The notes under the pieces were generated by a model, which did not search any database, had not been told where the DNA came from, and worked only from the letters and a program-made list of their open reading frames with translations. 64,000 bases of DNA, taken from positions 102,395 to 166,394 of the forward strand of contig CAJUPW010000001.1 of the NCBI GenBank assembly GCA_910588635.1, given 5' to 3'. Position 1 is the stretch's first letter. Each line of letters starts with the position of its first letter. Positions 9,024 through 17,201 of this stretch are shown here, one piece after another. The translations under genes were made by a program, and so were the position numbers. Source of the DNA: an uncultured Oscillospiraceae bacterium (GTDB taxonomy: Bacteria > Bacillota > Clostridia > Oscillospirales > Oscillospiraceae).

Positions 9024-9170
9024 CAATACCTGGATATTGTGGTATGCTGTCTTTGGTCGAAAGACCGCCTGTGCATATTTGTCCTCGCAATGGCGGCCGG
9101 GCCTCCTCCCGGCCGTCCATAAAAATCATCGGGTCCCCGAAGAAAAATTTCTTCGGGGACCCGTTTTGCT
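9024..9170 (+). ncRNA. Candidate structured small RNA upstream of a bidirectional terminator
   Basis: The plus strand has TTGCCA, a 17-base spacer and TATGCT (about 9020-9048), then about 110 bases with three hairpins: GGTC-GAAA-GACC (9055-9066), CGGCCGGG / CCCGGCCG (about 9095-9117) and the 16-bp terminator stem at 9130-9163 followed by TTTTGCTTT. No convincing open frame lies within. It does not match SRP, 6S or other RNAs I know. The 290-base stretch 8881-9170 otherwise holds only AT-rich DNA. Confidence 0.4.
9130..9163. terminator. Strong bidirectional terminator
   Basis: A 16-bp uninterrupted stem (CGGGTCCCCGAAGAAA and its complement) with a two-base loop centre lies 8 bases after the amidohydrolase stop. 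It is followed by TTTTGCTTT on the plus strand and ATGATTTTTATGG on the minus strand. Confidence 0.8.
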
Positions 9171-9992
9171 TTACAGCCCCAATCCGTAGATACGGTTGGC
9201 GTTCCGGAAGAACACCTTCTCCCAGTGCCGCTCCGGCACCAGGCGCTGAACAAAGCGGATGTACTCCCCCAGATTGACGATGGGCCAGTCAGTACCGTAG
9301 AGGATATCGTCCCATCGGCCGATGGCGGTGAGCCAGGTGGTCAGCAGCCCAGCGTAGCCCGCCTGCTCCTCAAAGTACCGCTCCAGGTCCACCCGTCCCT
9401 CCAGCAGACCGGACAGGTCGGCGGCCACGTTGGGGTTCTTCTCCACCACCGCGGCGGCGCTCTCCAGGAAGGGGTTGCCGAAGTGGCACATGACAAACCG
9501 GGTGCGCTTGTGGTCGGCGGCCACCTCGTCCAGGGTGAGGGGGTGGGCGTATTTCAGGTGAGCCCGGGGAAAGGCGGTGAGGCCCATGTGGACGGCCACC
9601 GGCTTGTCGTACCGGGCGGCCAGCTCATACACCGGCTCATACACCGGGTCGGACAGCCACAGACGGTTGTAGCCAGGGTACAGCTTCACCCCGCAGCAGC
9701 TCTCCCGCCTGAGGTTCTCCTCCACCCGCTCCACCAGATCAGGGACGGGCTTTTCCCCCCGGCCCATGAGCGCGCTGTCCAGGCCGACGCAGTAGTGGAA
9801 CAGGTCCGCCGGGTAGTTGTGATAGCCAGGGTCCAGGCTCCTGTTTCCCATCACCACTCCGTGGACTATGCCCAGCTCCCCATAGACCCGGCGCAGATGG
9901 TCCGTGGAGTTCTCATGTCCCACCGCCCGGGCCATAGCGTCGGTATCCGGGGAGGAGGGGAACAGATGCAGATGCGCGTCAATAATCTTCAT
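9171..9992 (-). CDS. Amidohydrolase-family (Amidohydro_2) protein
   Basis: The 273-residue protein begins MKIIDAHLHLF, carrying the HxH metal-ligand motif on strand 1 of the TIM barrel. It continues with CGVKLYPGYN (lysine position), the histidine in VAVHMGLTAF, MCHFGNP and the C-terminal YGTDWPI aspartate. This pattern is that of metal-dependent hydrolases of the uronate/2-pyrone/aminocarboxymuconate decarboxylase-like group, but the substrate cannot be told. AAGGAG lies 8 bases before the ATG. It stands alone between two terminators. Confidence 0.85.
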   Translation of the reverse strand: MKIIDAHLHLFPSSPDTDAMARAVGHENSTDHLRRVYGELGIVHGVVMGNRSLDPGYHNYPADLFHYCVGLDSALMGRGEKPVPDLVERVEENLRRESCCGVKLYPGYNRLWLSDPVYEPVYELAARYDKPVAVHMGLTAFPRAHLKYAHPLTLDEVAADHKRTRFVMCHFGNPFLESAAAVVEKNPNVAADLSGLLEGRVDLERYFEEQAGYAGLLTTWLTAIGRWDDILYGTDWPIVNLGEYIRFVQRLVPERHWEKVFFRNANRIYGLGL

Positions 9993-10056
9993 ATCGCTCG
10001 CTCCTTTATGACTTCCTTGCTATTATAGCGGAAGAAAAGGAAAAATGGAATCAAAA

Positions 10057-10080
10057 AAACCCGCCCCGAGGGGCGGGTTT
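10057..10080 (-). terminator. Terminator of the alpha operon
   Basis: AAACCCGCCCC / GGGGCGGGTTT, followed on the minus strand by TTTTTTGATTCC, lies 11 bases beyond rplQ and closes the ribosomal cluster. Confidence 0.9.
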
Positions 10081-10090
10081 TCGCGTCTGA

Positions 10091-10435
10091 TTACACCAGC
10101 TGAATAATGGCCATCTCGGCGGCGTCGCCGCGGCGGGGGCCGATGCGCACCACACGGGTGTAGCCGCCGTTGCGGTCGGCGTACTTGGGGCCAATCTCCT
10201 TGAACAGCTTGTTGGCCACATCCTCCTTGGTGATGTAGGACAGGGCCTGGCGGTAAGAGGCCAGGGTGTTGGTCTTGGCCAGGGTAATCATCTTCTCAGC
10301 CACGGGAGCCACTTCCTTGGCGCGGGTAACGGTGGTCTTGATCTGGCCGTTCTCCAGCAGATAGGTGACCATGGCGCGGAGCATGGCCCGGCGCTGGTCG
10401 CTGGTGCGGCCCAGTTTACGGTTCTTCTGAGACAT
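10091..10435 (-). CDS. rplQ: 50S ribosomal protein L17
   Basis: The 114-residue protein begins MSQKNRKLGRTSDQRRAML, the standard L17 start, and ends GDAAEMAIIQLV. It binds 23S rRNA near the exit tunnel. The chosen ATG has GGAG 8 bases upstream; an in-frame codon three residues earlier is rejected. It is the last gene of the cluster, separated from rpoA by a 235-base spacer rather than the usual short gap. Confidence 0.97.
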   Translation of the reverse strand: MSQKNRKLGRTSDQRRAMLRAMVTYLLENGQIKTTVTRAKEVAPVAEKMITLAKTNTLASYRQALSYITKEDVANKLFKEIGPKYADRNGGYTRVVRIGPRRGDAAEMAIIQLV

Positions 10436-10670
10436 GGTAAACACTCCTTTGACCTCGCGTGGCGAGATCCGTTTAAATTCGTTCAGTTCTGACGGCCGGA
10501 GCCGCAGGTCAGACGGAACGTTACATACGTCTGGACCTTAATTATCACGCCTCAGTTTCCGCACGGCCGGGTCGCTTTCCCTCCGTCTCGGACTCGAAAC
10601 AGCCGCCTCTCGGCGTCTTGGTTTCTCCTCCTCGCTCCGGTCCAAGCTCCCCTGTGCGGAAATTCGGCGC
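10436..10670 (-). other. Structured spacer between rpoA and rplQ
   Basis: This transcribed spacer has no open frame. On the minus strand TTCCGCAC near its start can pair with GTGCGGAA about 95 bases later, enclosing purine-rich sequence. Further stems are CAGACG / CGTCTG and GATCTCG / CGAGGTC before the rplQ ribosome binding site. It also contains GAGGCGTGATAA, a variant of a motif shared with other ribosomal spacers in this window. Confidence 0.45.
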
Positions 10671-11621
10671 TTAGTTGTTCTCTTCGCTGGCCAGGGACAG
10701 CCCCATCATAGACAGCTTGTTGATGACCTCCTCCAGGGACTTGCGGCCCAGGTTCCGGACCTTCATCATCTCTTCCTCGGTCTTGGAGATCAGGTCCTCC
10801 ACCGTGTTGATGTTGGCCCGCTTCAGGCAGTTGTAGGAGCGGACGGACAGGTCCATATCGTCAATGGTCATCTCCATTACCTTATCCCGCTGGGTCTCCG
10901 CCTTCTCCACCACAGTGGAGCGGCTGCCCATGGTCTCGGACAGGTCGGTGAACAGGGTGAAGTGGTCGCACAGGATGCGTGCCCCAAGGGAGACGGCGTC
11001 CCGGGCGTCGATGGTGCCGTTAGTCCACACCTCCAGGGTCAGCTTGTCATAGTCGGTGGCGTCCCCTACGCGGGTGTTTTCCACCGTATAGTTGACCTTG
11101 CGCACCGGGGTATAGATGGAGTCCATGGGGATCACCCCGATAATGGACTGGGCGGGCTTGTTCTTGTCGGCGGGAACGTAGCCCCGGCCGTGGGACAGGG
11201 TCAGCTCCATGGACAGGCTGGCCTCCGGTCCCAGGGTGGCGATGTGCAGGTCCGGATTGAGAATCTCCACATCGGCGTCCGCCTTGATGTCGCCGGCGGT
11301 GACCCTGCACTCCCCGGCGGCCTCGATGTGGACGGTCTTGGCGCCCTCGCTGTACAGCTTGGCGATAATGCCCTTCACATTCAGGACAATCTCGGTCACG
11401 TCCTCCTTGATGCCGGGGATGGTGGTAAACTCATGCTGGACCCCGGATATCTTGATGGAGGTCACTGCCGTGCCCGGCAGAGAGGACAGCAGAATCCGCC
11501 GCAGGGAGTTGCCCAAGGTAGTGCCGTAACCCCGCTCCAGAGGCTCCACCACATACTTGCCGTAGGAGGCGTCGCCGGGATTTTCCACGCATTCGATGCG
11601 GGGCTTTTCAATTTCTATCAT
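10671..11621 (-). CDS. rpoA: DNA-directed RNA polymerase alpha subunit
   Basis: The 316-residue protein has the assembly domain (residues 1 to about 230, with the block EPLERGYGTTLGNSLRRILL) and a C-terminal domain with the helix-hairpin-helix motif around DLSVRSYNCLKRANI and VRNLGRKSLEEV that contacts UP elements and activators. I placed the start at the ATG giving MIEIEKPRIE; AGGAGG lies 12 bases upstream, a slightly long spacing, and no better start exists. It follows rpsD after a 198-base gap containing a GC-rich repeat. Confidence 0.97.
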   Translation of the reverse strand: MIEIEKPRIECVENPGDASYGKYVVEPLERGYGTTLGNSLRRILLSSLPGTAVTSIKISGVQHEFTTIPGIKEDVTEIVLNVKGIIAKLYSEGAKTVHIEAAGECRVTAGDIKADADVEILNPDLHIATLGPEASLSMELTLSHGRGYVPADKNKPAQSIIGVIPMDSIYTPVRKVNYTVENTRVGDATDYDKLTLEVWTNGTIDARDAVSLGARILCDHFTLFTDLSETMGSRSTVVEKAETQRDKVMEMTIDDMDLSVRSYNCLKRANINTVEDLISKTEEEMMKVRNLGRKSLEEVINKLSMMGLSLASEENN

Positions 11622-11730
11622 ATGCTGGGATACCCTCCTTTTCTCGGCGGCGCCCTTGCGCCGCTTCATTCAGCTCACCAATATCTGAGGGTTGTCTAAG
11701 TCTCTAATGGACTGCCGGAAGCGAAACTTT

Positions 11731-11798
11731 GGGCGGGCCGGCCAGGGGGCCGGCCCCTACCAATGCTTCTGTAGGGGCCGCCGCCCTCGGCGGCCTGT
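11731..11798. repeat. GC-rich REP-like inverted repeat between rpsD and rpoA
   Basis: Two opposed units (ending CGGCCCCTAC and beginning GTAGGGGCCG) flank a ten-base centre. The right unit at 11771-11798 matches the complement of 42213-42240 at nearly every base, so this is a dispersed element and not operon-specific sequence. Confidence 0.7.
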
Positions 11799-11819
11799 CT
11801 CTCTTCCCGCAGAAAGAAA

Positions 11820-12422
11820 TTACTTAGAATACAGCTCGACGATGAGGTGCTCTTCCACGGGGAAATCAATGTCGTCCCGGGTGGGCATGGCAACGATGGT
11901 GCCCTGGAGGGTATTCTTGCTGCGGTCCAGCCACTTGGGCACGTTGACCACAGGGGCGTCCTCGCCGGTCAGGCGCTTGAACTTGACGGAAGCGCGGCTC
12001 TTCTCCCGCACCTCGATCACGTCGCCCGTCTTGACCATGTAGGACGGCACGTCCACCCGCTGGCCGTTGACGGTGAAGTGGCCGTGAGTGGTGAGCTGGC
12101 GGGCCTCCCGGCGAGTCATGGCGAAGCCCAGGCGGTACACCACGTTGTCCAGCCGGCGCTCGCACAGCACCAGCAGGTTCTCGCCCGTCTTGCCCTGCAT
12201 GCGGCTGGCCTTCTCATAGTACATATGGAACTGCTTCTCCATGATGCCGTAGACAAACTTGACCTTCTGCTTCTCGGTCAGCTGCATGGCGTACTCAGAC
12301 TGCTTCTTGCGCATCTGGCCCTTGGGGTTGCGGTTAGTCGTCTTTTTGGCATAGCCCATGGCGGCGGGGGACAGGTTCAGCGCCTTGCACCGCTTGGCGA
12401 TGGGCTGCATATTTCTAGCCAT
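11820..12422 (-). CDS. rpsD: 30S ribosomal protein S4
   Basis: The 200-residue protein nucleates 30S body assembly on 16S rRNA and has an S4 domain (RRLDNVVYRLGFAMTRREARQL region, about residues 90-150). The N-terminal part lacks the zinc-binding cysteines of the C+ form. AAGGAGG lies 7 bases before the ATG. It is placed between rpsK and rpoA as in most bacteria. Whether S4 autoregulates here is unknown; I see no recognised S4 leader next to it. Confidence 0.97.
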   Translation of the reverse strand: MARNMQPIAKRCKALNLSPAAMGYAKKTTNRNPKGQMRKKQSEYAMQLTEKQKVKFVYGIMEKQFHMYYEKASRMQGKTGENLLVLCERRLDNVVYRLGFAMTRREARQLTTHGHFTVNGQRVDVPSYMVKTGDVIEVREKSRASVKFKRLTGEDAPVVNVPKWLDRSKNTLQGTIVAMPTRDDIDFPVEEHLIVELYSK

Positions 12423-12441
12423 CTGTCAAAACCTCCTTCAA

Positions 12442-12843
12442 TCAGACACGGCGGCGCTTCGGGGGCCGGCAGCCGTTGTGGGGAACAGGGGTCACGTCCT
12501 TAATAAGGGTGACCTCCAGGCCCACGGCCTGCAGCGCCCGGATGGCGGCCTCACGGCCCTGGCCGGGGCCCTTGACATAGACCTCCACGGTCTTGAGCCC
12601 ATACTCCATCGCGGCCTTGGCGGCCGTCTCGGCGGCGGTCTGAGCGGCGTAAGGGGTGGACTTACGGGAACCGCGGAAGCCCAGGCCGCCGGAGGAGGCC
12701 CAGGACAGGGCGTTGCCCTGCGCGTCGGTCACAGTGACCATGGTGTTGTTGAAGGAGGAGCGGATATGCACCTGGCCCCTCTCTACGTTCTTACGCTCGC
12801 GGCGCTTGCGCACCACTTTTTTACCTTTGGTATTCGCAGCCAT
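12442..12843 (-). CDS. rpsK: 30S ribosomal protein S11
   Basis: The 133-residue protein has a basic N-terminal tail (GKKVVRKRRERKNVERG) and the conserved core SSFNNTMVTVTD, GSRKSTPYAAQ and KDVTPVPHNGCRPPKRRRV at the C terminus. It forms part of the 30S platform at the mRNA exit. It starts 12 bases after rpsM. Confidence 0.98.
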   Translation of the reverse strand: MAANTKGKKVVRKRRERKNVERGQVHIRSSFNNTMVTVTDAQGNALSWASSGGLGFRGSRKSTPYAAQTAAETAAKAAMEYGLKTVEVYVKGPGQGREAAIRALQAVGLEVTLIKDVTPVPHNGCRPPKRRRV

Positions 12844-12855
12844 GTGTATCCCTCC

Positions 12856-13221
12856 TTACTTCTTCTTATTGGCGACAGTGCGCTTGGGACCCTTGCGGGT
12901 GCGCGCGTTGGTCTTGGACCGCTGGCCCCGGACGGGCAGCCCCTTGCGGTGGCGGATGCCCCGGTAGCAGCCGATCTCGGTCAGCCGCTTGATGTCCATC
13001 GCCACGTTCCGGCGCAGGTCGCCCTCCACGGTGTAGTCGTGGATGACCTCACGCAGCTTGGCCTCGTCCTCCTCGGTGAGGTCCTTCACGCGGGTGTCAG
13101 GGTTCACCCCGGCCTTGGCCAGGATCTTGTTGGCGCTGGTGCGCCCAATGCCGTAGATATAAGTGAGGCCGATCTCGATTCTCTTCTCTCTCGGCAGGTC
13201 AATACCGGCAATACGAGCCAT
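12856..13221 (-). CDS. rpsM: 30S ribosomal protein S13
   Basis: The 121-residue protein begins MARIAGIDLPREKRIEIGLTY and ends in a basic tail (KTNARTRKGPKRTVANKKK). The helix-two-turn-helix region and RGIRHRKGLPVRGQRS motif are typical. It lies in the 30S head and contacts the P-site tRNA and the 50S bridge. Confidence 0.98.
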   Translation of the reverse strand: MARIAGIDLPREKRIEIGLTYIYGIGRTSANKILAKAGVNPDTRVKDLTEEDEAKLREVIHDYTVEGDLRRNVAMDIKRLTEIGCYRGIRHRKGLPVRGQRSKTNARTRKGPKRTVANKKK

Positions 13222-13239
13222 TTTTTACAGCACCTCCAA

Positions 13240-13353
13240 TTAACCTTGTCTCTGCTTATGCTTGGGGTTTTCGCAAATTACCATGACTTTGCCCTTGCGC
13301 TTGATGACTTTGCACTTCTCGCACATGGGCTTCACGGACGGTCTGACTTTCAT
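13240..13353 (-). CDS. rpmJ: 50S ribosomal protein L36
   Basis: A 37-codon frame, MKVRPSVKPMCEKCKVIKR onward, ends HKQRQG. It is the zinc-ribbon form of L36 (C-x2-C ... C-x4-H). AGGAGG lies 9 bases before the ATG, and the stop codon is 18 bases before rpsM, the normal place for rpmJ. Confidence 0.97.
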   Translation of the reverse strand: MKVRPSVKPMCEKCKVIKRKGKVMVICENPKHKQRQG

Positions 13354-13390
13354 TGTTAAAACCTCCTGATGAATGCCTTGATGGCCCCGG

Positions 13391-13425
13391 TAAGGGACAG
13401 GCAAGGCTCTCCCTTATCCGGTCGT
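13391..13425 (-). other. Intercistronic hairpin between infA and rpmJ
   Basis: CCGGATAAGGGA and TGTCCCTTACCGG (minus strand) can form a near-perfect stem around a ten-base loop, without a T tract. It may be a processing or stability element within the operon mRNA. Confidence 0.45.
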
Positions 13426-13432
13426 TTATGGT

Positions 13433-13651
13433 TTATTTTGACCGCCAGGTGATTCTTCCCCTGGTCAGGTCGTAGGGTGACATCTGAATGGTCACCTTGT
13501 CGCCGGGCAGGATGCGGATGAAATTCATCCGCAGCTTTCCGGAAATATGTGCCAGAATGATATGGCCGTTTCCGATGTCCACATGGAACGTGGTATTGGG
13601 CAGGGCCTCGGTGACGACGCCCTCCAATTCGATCATATCGTCTTTAGCCAA
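13433..13651 (-). CDS. infA: Translation initiation factor IF-1
   Basis: The 72-residue OB-fold protein starts MAKDDMIELEGVVTEALPN and ends RGRITWRSK, matching IF-1 in length and motif (HISGKLRMNFIRILPGDKV). It occupies the 30S A site during initiation. Its first codons overlap the end of the KOW-domain gene by 8 bases. Confidence 0.98.
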   Translation of the reverse strand: MAKDDMIELEGVVTEALPNTTFHVDIGNGHIILAHISGKLRMNFIRILPGDKVTIQMSPYDLTRGRITWRSK

Positions 13652-13937
13652 GCGAATATCCCTCCTTGAAGGCGGCCAGCGCCCGTCTCAATGCCCGGTC
13701 GGAGACCGGCTCTCCCTGCTGCACACCGCGGACCACCGGGTGGTCGAAGCTGTGCCGGCTGTCGGTCAGGTGTATGACATGGCCCGGCTTTTTGGCCTTG
13801 GGATGGGAAATTTTCCGCCGCTTCCCGTCGGCCAGCAAAAGCATGGTCCGCTCCTGATCCATGCCCACTACGCAGAAGATACCGCCCTTGTCCCGCCCGG
13901 CAGTCGCCCGGACAATCTGGCCTGTGTAATCAAACAT
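13644..13937 (-). CDS. KOW-domain RNA-binding protein (L14e-like)
   Basis: The 97-residue protein starts MFDYTGQIVRATAGRDKGGIFCVVG, a KOW motif as in L24/L14e, then RTMLLLADGKRRKISHPKAKKPGHV. I chose the ATG that overlaps the map stop (ATGTTTGA); the frame is open further upstream inside map but no start signal is there. Such proteins between map and infA are known in Clostridia; the function is presumably ribosome-associated. It overlaps both neighbours by 8 bases, indicating tight translational coupling. Confidence 0.85.
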   Translation of the reverse strand: MFDYTGQIVRATAGRDKGGIFCVVGMDQERTMLLLADGKRRKISHPKAKKPGHVIHLTDSRHSFDHPVVRGVQQGEPVSDRALRRALAAFKEGYSLG

Positions 13938-14706
13938 AGGCCCCGTCCTCGGTGACGGTGAGGATTTCAGGCCCATCCTCGGTGATGAGGATGGTGTTCT
14001 CGTAGTGGGCGGTGAGGGAGCCATCCTGGGACACGGTGGTCCACTTGTCGGGCAGCACCCGCACATGCCAGTCTCCGGCGCACACCATGGGCTCCACAGC
14101 GATGGTCATGCCCGGCTGAAGCCGGGGTCCGTGGCCCGCGGGGCCGAAGTTACGCACCTCGGGAGGCTCGTGCATCCTGGCGCCCACGCCGTGGCCCACA
14201 AAGTCCCGGACCACGGAGTAGCCGAAGGACTCCACATACTCCTGGACCGCGTGGCCGATGTCGCTCACCCGGCAGCCCTTTCGGGCGTTTTTGATACCCT
14301 CCCAGAAGCTCTGCTGGGTGACCTGGATCAGCTTGGACGCCTCCTCGCTCACCTCACCGCAGGGGTAGGTGGCGGCGCAGTCTCCGTGGAAGCCGCCAAT
14401 GAAGGCGCCCACGTCGATGCTGACAATGTCGCCCTCCTTCAGCTTGTAGGGGCCGGGGATGCCGTGGATGACCACCTCGTTCACTGAGATGCAGGCGGAG
14501 GCGGGATAGCCTCCATAGCCCAGGAAAGAGGGTTTGGCCCCGTGGCTCTCAATGAAGCGGCGCACCGCCTTGTCGATCTCGTGGGTGGTAATCCCTGGGC
14601 GGACCATGGAGCCGGCCAGAGCCCGGGCCTGAGCGGTGAGCCGCCCGGCCCGGCGCATGGCCTCAATCTCCCGTTGGGATTTCAGCGAAATCATTTCCAG
14701 CGCCAT
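13930..14706 (-). CDS. map: Methionine aminopeptidase, type I
   Basis: The 258-residue enzyme removes the initiator methionine from nascent proteins. The metal ligands of the pita-bread fold are visible: D in DIVSIDVGAF, D in GFHGDCAATY, H in VGHGVGARMHE, E in IAVEPMV and E in HYENTILITEDG. It overlaps adk by one base (TGATG), so translation is coupled. Confidence 0.97.
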   Translation of the reverse strand: MALEMISLKSQREIEAMRRAGRLTAQARALAGSMVRPGITTHEIDKAVRRFIESHGAKPSFLGYGGYPASACISVNEVVIHGIPGPYKLKEGDIVSIDVGAFIGGFHGDCAATYPCGEVSEEASKLIQVTQQSFWEGIKNARKGCRVSDIGHAVQEYVESFGYSVVRDFVGHGVGARMHEPPEVRNFGPAGHGPRLQPGMTIAVEPMVCAGDWHVRVLPDKWTTVSQDGSLTAHYENTILITEDGPEILTVTEDGAYV

Positions 14707-15338
14707 CAGAGTCCCAGCGCCTCCATAATCGCCTTGCTGGTCCCCTCGATGGTGTCCTGATTGGCCACCGGAACCAGAATTCCCTTGCCCTCATAGAAGC
14801 CCTTCAGGGGCTCGGTATCGGCGTGGTATATCTCCAGACGCTTCCGGACGGTCTCGGCTTTGTCGTCCTCCCGCTGAACAAGCTGCCCGCCGCAGGAGTC
14901 GCACACGCCCTCCTGCTTGGGGGGCTTGGCCTTCACGTGGTAGGGGGCGCCGCAGCCCTGGCACACCCGGCGGCCCGACATGCGCTCCTCGATCTCCCCG
15001 TCGGAAATCTCGATGGACAGCACCTTGTCGAAAGCGACGCCGGCGGCGTCCAGCGCCTCGGCCTGGCCGATGGTGCGGGGCACCCCGTCCAGGATGAAGC
15101 CCCCGGCGCAGTCAGGCTGCCCAAGCCGCTCGGCCACGATCCCGATGATGACGGAATCAGGCACCAGCCTGCCCGCGTCCATATAGGACTTGGCCTCCAG
15201 GCCGGTGGGAGTCCCCTCCTTGATGGCCGCGCGGAGGATGTTGCCGGTGGAAATGGTGGGAATACTCAGCCTGGCACTGAGGATTTCGGCCTGAGTGCCT
15301 TTTCCAGCGCCGGGGGCGCCCAAAAGGATCAATTTCAT
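14706..15338 (-). CDS. adk: Adenylate kinase
   Basis: The 210-residue enzyme catalyses ATP + AMP = 2 ADP. It has the P-loop GAPGAGKGTQ, the AMP-site STGNILRAA, and a zinc-binding LID with CQGCGAPYH and CDSCGG. The usual DGFPRT reads DGVPRT here, a conservative departure. It follows secY by 12 bases, as is usual in the spc operon. Confidence 0.97.
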   Translation of the reverse strand: MKLILLGAPGAGKGTQAEILSARLSIPTISTGNILRAAIKEGTPTGLEAKSYMDAGRLVPDSVIIGIVAERLGQPDCAGGFILDGVPRTIGQAEALDAAGVAFDKVLSIEISDGEIEERMSGRRVCQGCGAPYHVKAKPPKQEGVCDSCGGQLVQREDDKAETVRKRLEIYHADTEPLKGFYEGKGILVPVANQDTIEGTSKAIMEALGL

Positions 15339-15350
15339 AGCCGTCTCTCC

Positions 15351-16742
15351 TTACTCCAGGAAGCCCTTGTAGTGCCGCATGAGCATCTGGGCCTCCATCT
15401 GCTTGACCGTCTCCAGAGCGACGCCCACCACGATGATGACCGAGGTGCCGCCGATGGCCAGGGACTGATAGCCCACCAGATTGCCGGTGATGATGGGGGC
15501 GATGGCGATCACGGACAGATACAGGGCCCCGAACATGGTGATTTTGCTCAGCACCTTGGTGAGGAAGTCGGCGGTGGGCTTGCCGGGACGCATGCCAGGA
15601 ATGAAGCCGCCGTTCTTCTTCAGGTTGTTGGCCACCTCAATGGGGTTGAAAGCCATAGTGGAGTAGAAATAGCTGAAGCCCACGATGAGCAGGAAATAAA
15701 TGATGCTGTAGAAGGGCTTGCCCGTGTCAAACACCTTCATCAGGCCGCCGCCGAAGCCCTCGCTCTCCTTGGTGATGCCCATGAAAGCGCAAACGGTGGC
15801 GGGCAGAGAGGCGATGGACTGGGCGAAGATGATGGGCATAACGCCGGACATGCTCACCTTCATGGGGATGTGGGTGGACTGGCCGCCGTACATCTTCCGG
15901 CCCACAACGCGCTTGGCGTACTGCACCGGGATGCGGCGCTCGGCGTTGTTGATATAGACGATGAACACCACCAGGGCCAGCATGCCGATGACGATGAGGG
16001 CCAGGGTCCAGGGAGCCAGGGCTCCGGGCTTCAGAGCGTCGATATACTGCTGGGCAACCTCCTCGGTCATGTCGGGGTTGTTCTTCATCAGGCCGGCGGC
16101 GCCGCCGTTGACGGTGAGCCAGGTCCGGAAGCCGTTGACGCCGTCAATGACCATCTGGGGGAACCGGGACACGATGCCGGCAAACAGGATAATGGAGATG
16201 CCGTTGCCGATGCCGAACTCGGTGATCTGCTCACCCAGCCACATCAGGAAAGCGGAGCCGGCGGTGAAGGAAATCACAATCACCAGGCCCACCCAGAAGC
16301 CGGGCAGAGAGCCGCCGTTGACCAGGCCGTAGCTCTTGACCAGGGAGTAGTAGCCGAAGCCCTGGAGCAAGGCGATGGCCACGGTGGTGTACCGGGTAAT
16401 GGAGGCGATCTTCTTCCGCCCCTCCTCGCCGCCCTCCTTGGCCAGCCGCTCCAGAGCGGGGATGGCCACGGTGAGCAGCTGGATGATGATGGAGCTGTTG
16501 ATATAGGGCTGGATGGACAGGGCGAACACCGTTGCCATGGAGAAGGCGGAGCCGCTCATGGCGTTCATCAGGCCCAGAATGGTGCCGCTCTGGCTCTGGA
16601 GATACTGGTCCAGGGCGGCGCCGTCGATATAGGGCACGGGGATAGCGGAGCCCAGGCGGAAAATCAGAAGAGCCATGATGGTAAAGAGCATCTTCTTCTT
16701 CAGCTCAGGCACCTTCCAGGCATTGCGGACGGTCTGAATCAT
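15351..16742 (-). CDS. secY: Preprotein translocase subunit SecY
   Basis: The 463-residue integral membrane protein forms the Sec channel, with ten predicted transmembrane segments. Recognisable blocks are the N-terminal MIQTVRNAWKVPELKKKML, NSSIIIQLLTVAIPALERL and GGTSVIIVVGVALETVKQME. It is somewhat longer than the roughly 430 residues usual, the extra length lying in an insertion around GLMKNNPDMTEEVAQQYIDA. The chosen ATG lies 2 bases after the rplO stop, with GGAGG 10 bases upstream. Confidence 0.97.
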   Translation of the reverse strand: MIQTVRNAWKVPELKKKMLFTIMALLIFRLGSAIPVPYIDGAALDQYLQSQSGTILGLMNAMSGSAFSMATVFALSIQPYINSSIIIQLLTVAIPALERLAKEGGEEGRKKIASITRYTTVAIALLQGFGYYSLVKSYGLVNGGSLPGFWVGLVIVISFTAGSAFLMWLGEQITEFGIGNGISIILFAGIVSRFPQMVIDGVNGFRTWLTVNGGAAGLMKNNPDMTEEVAQQYIDALKPGALAPWTLALIVIGMLALVVFIVYINNAERRIPVQYAKRVVGRKMYGGQSTHIPMKVSMSGVMPIIFAQSIASLPATVCAFMGITKESEGFGGGLMKVFDTGKPFYSIIYFLLIVGFSYFYSTMAFNPIEVANNLKKNGGFIPGMRPGKPTADFLTKVLSKITMFGALYLSVIAIAPIITGNLVGYQSLAIGGTSVIIVVGVALETVKQMEAQMLMRHYKGFLE

Positions 16743-16744
16743 AA

Positions 16745-17185
16745 TCAGACCACCTCCCACTTACCGCCGGCAGCCACGATTTTTTCCTTGGCGGAGGCGG
16801 AGAAAGCGGAGGCCTTTACAATCAGTTTCTTGGTGATCTCGCCGCTGCCCAGAATCTTCACGCCGTACTGGCACTTGGACAGCACACCGGCGTCCAGCAT
16901 GGCCTGGGCGTCTACCACGGCGCCGTCCTCAAACTTCTCCAGAGCGGAGACGTTGACAGCCTCCAGGGGCTTGGCGAAGATATTGTGGAAGCCCCGCTTG
17001 GGCAGGCGGCGGGCCAGAGGCATCTGGCCGCCCTCAAAGCCCACGCGGACGCCGCCGCCGGAACGGGCCCACTGGCCCTTGTGGCCCCGGCCCGCGGTCT
17101 TGCCGTTGCCGGAACCGGCGCCCCGGCCCTTGCGGTAGGCCTTGGCATTGGAGCCGGGGGCGGGGGAAAGTTCATGCAGATTCAT
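16745..17185 (-). CDS. rplO: 50S ribosomal protein L15
   Basis: The 146-residue protein starts MNLHELSPAPGSNAKAYRKG with the Gly-rich basic N-terminal arm (GRGAGSGNGKTAGRGHKGQ) that threads into 23S rRNA. It lies between rpmD and secY as expected. Confidence 0.97.
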   Translation of the reverse strand: MNLHELSPAPGSNAKAYRKGRGAGSGNGKTAGRGHKGQWARSGGGVRVGFEGGQMPLARRLPKRGFHNIFAKPLEAVNVSALEKFEDGAVVDAQAMLDAGVLSKCQYGVKILGSGEITKKLIVKASAFSASAKEKIVAAGGKWEVV

Positions 17186-17201
17186 CTCGTGCGCCTCCTC
17201 G

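Noticed and set aside
9171..9992. Amidohydrolase as a uronate-pathway enzyme
   Set aside because: It is far from the uronate island and isolated between terminators, so I left the substrate open.
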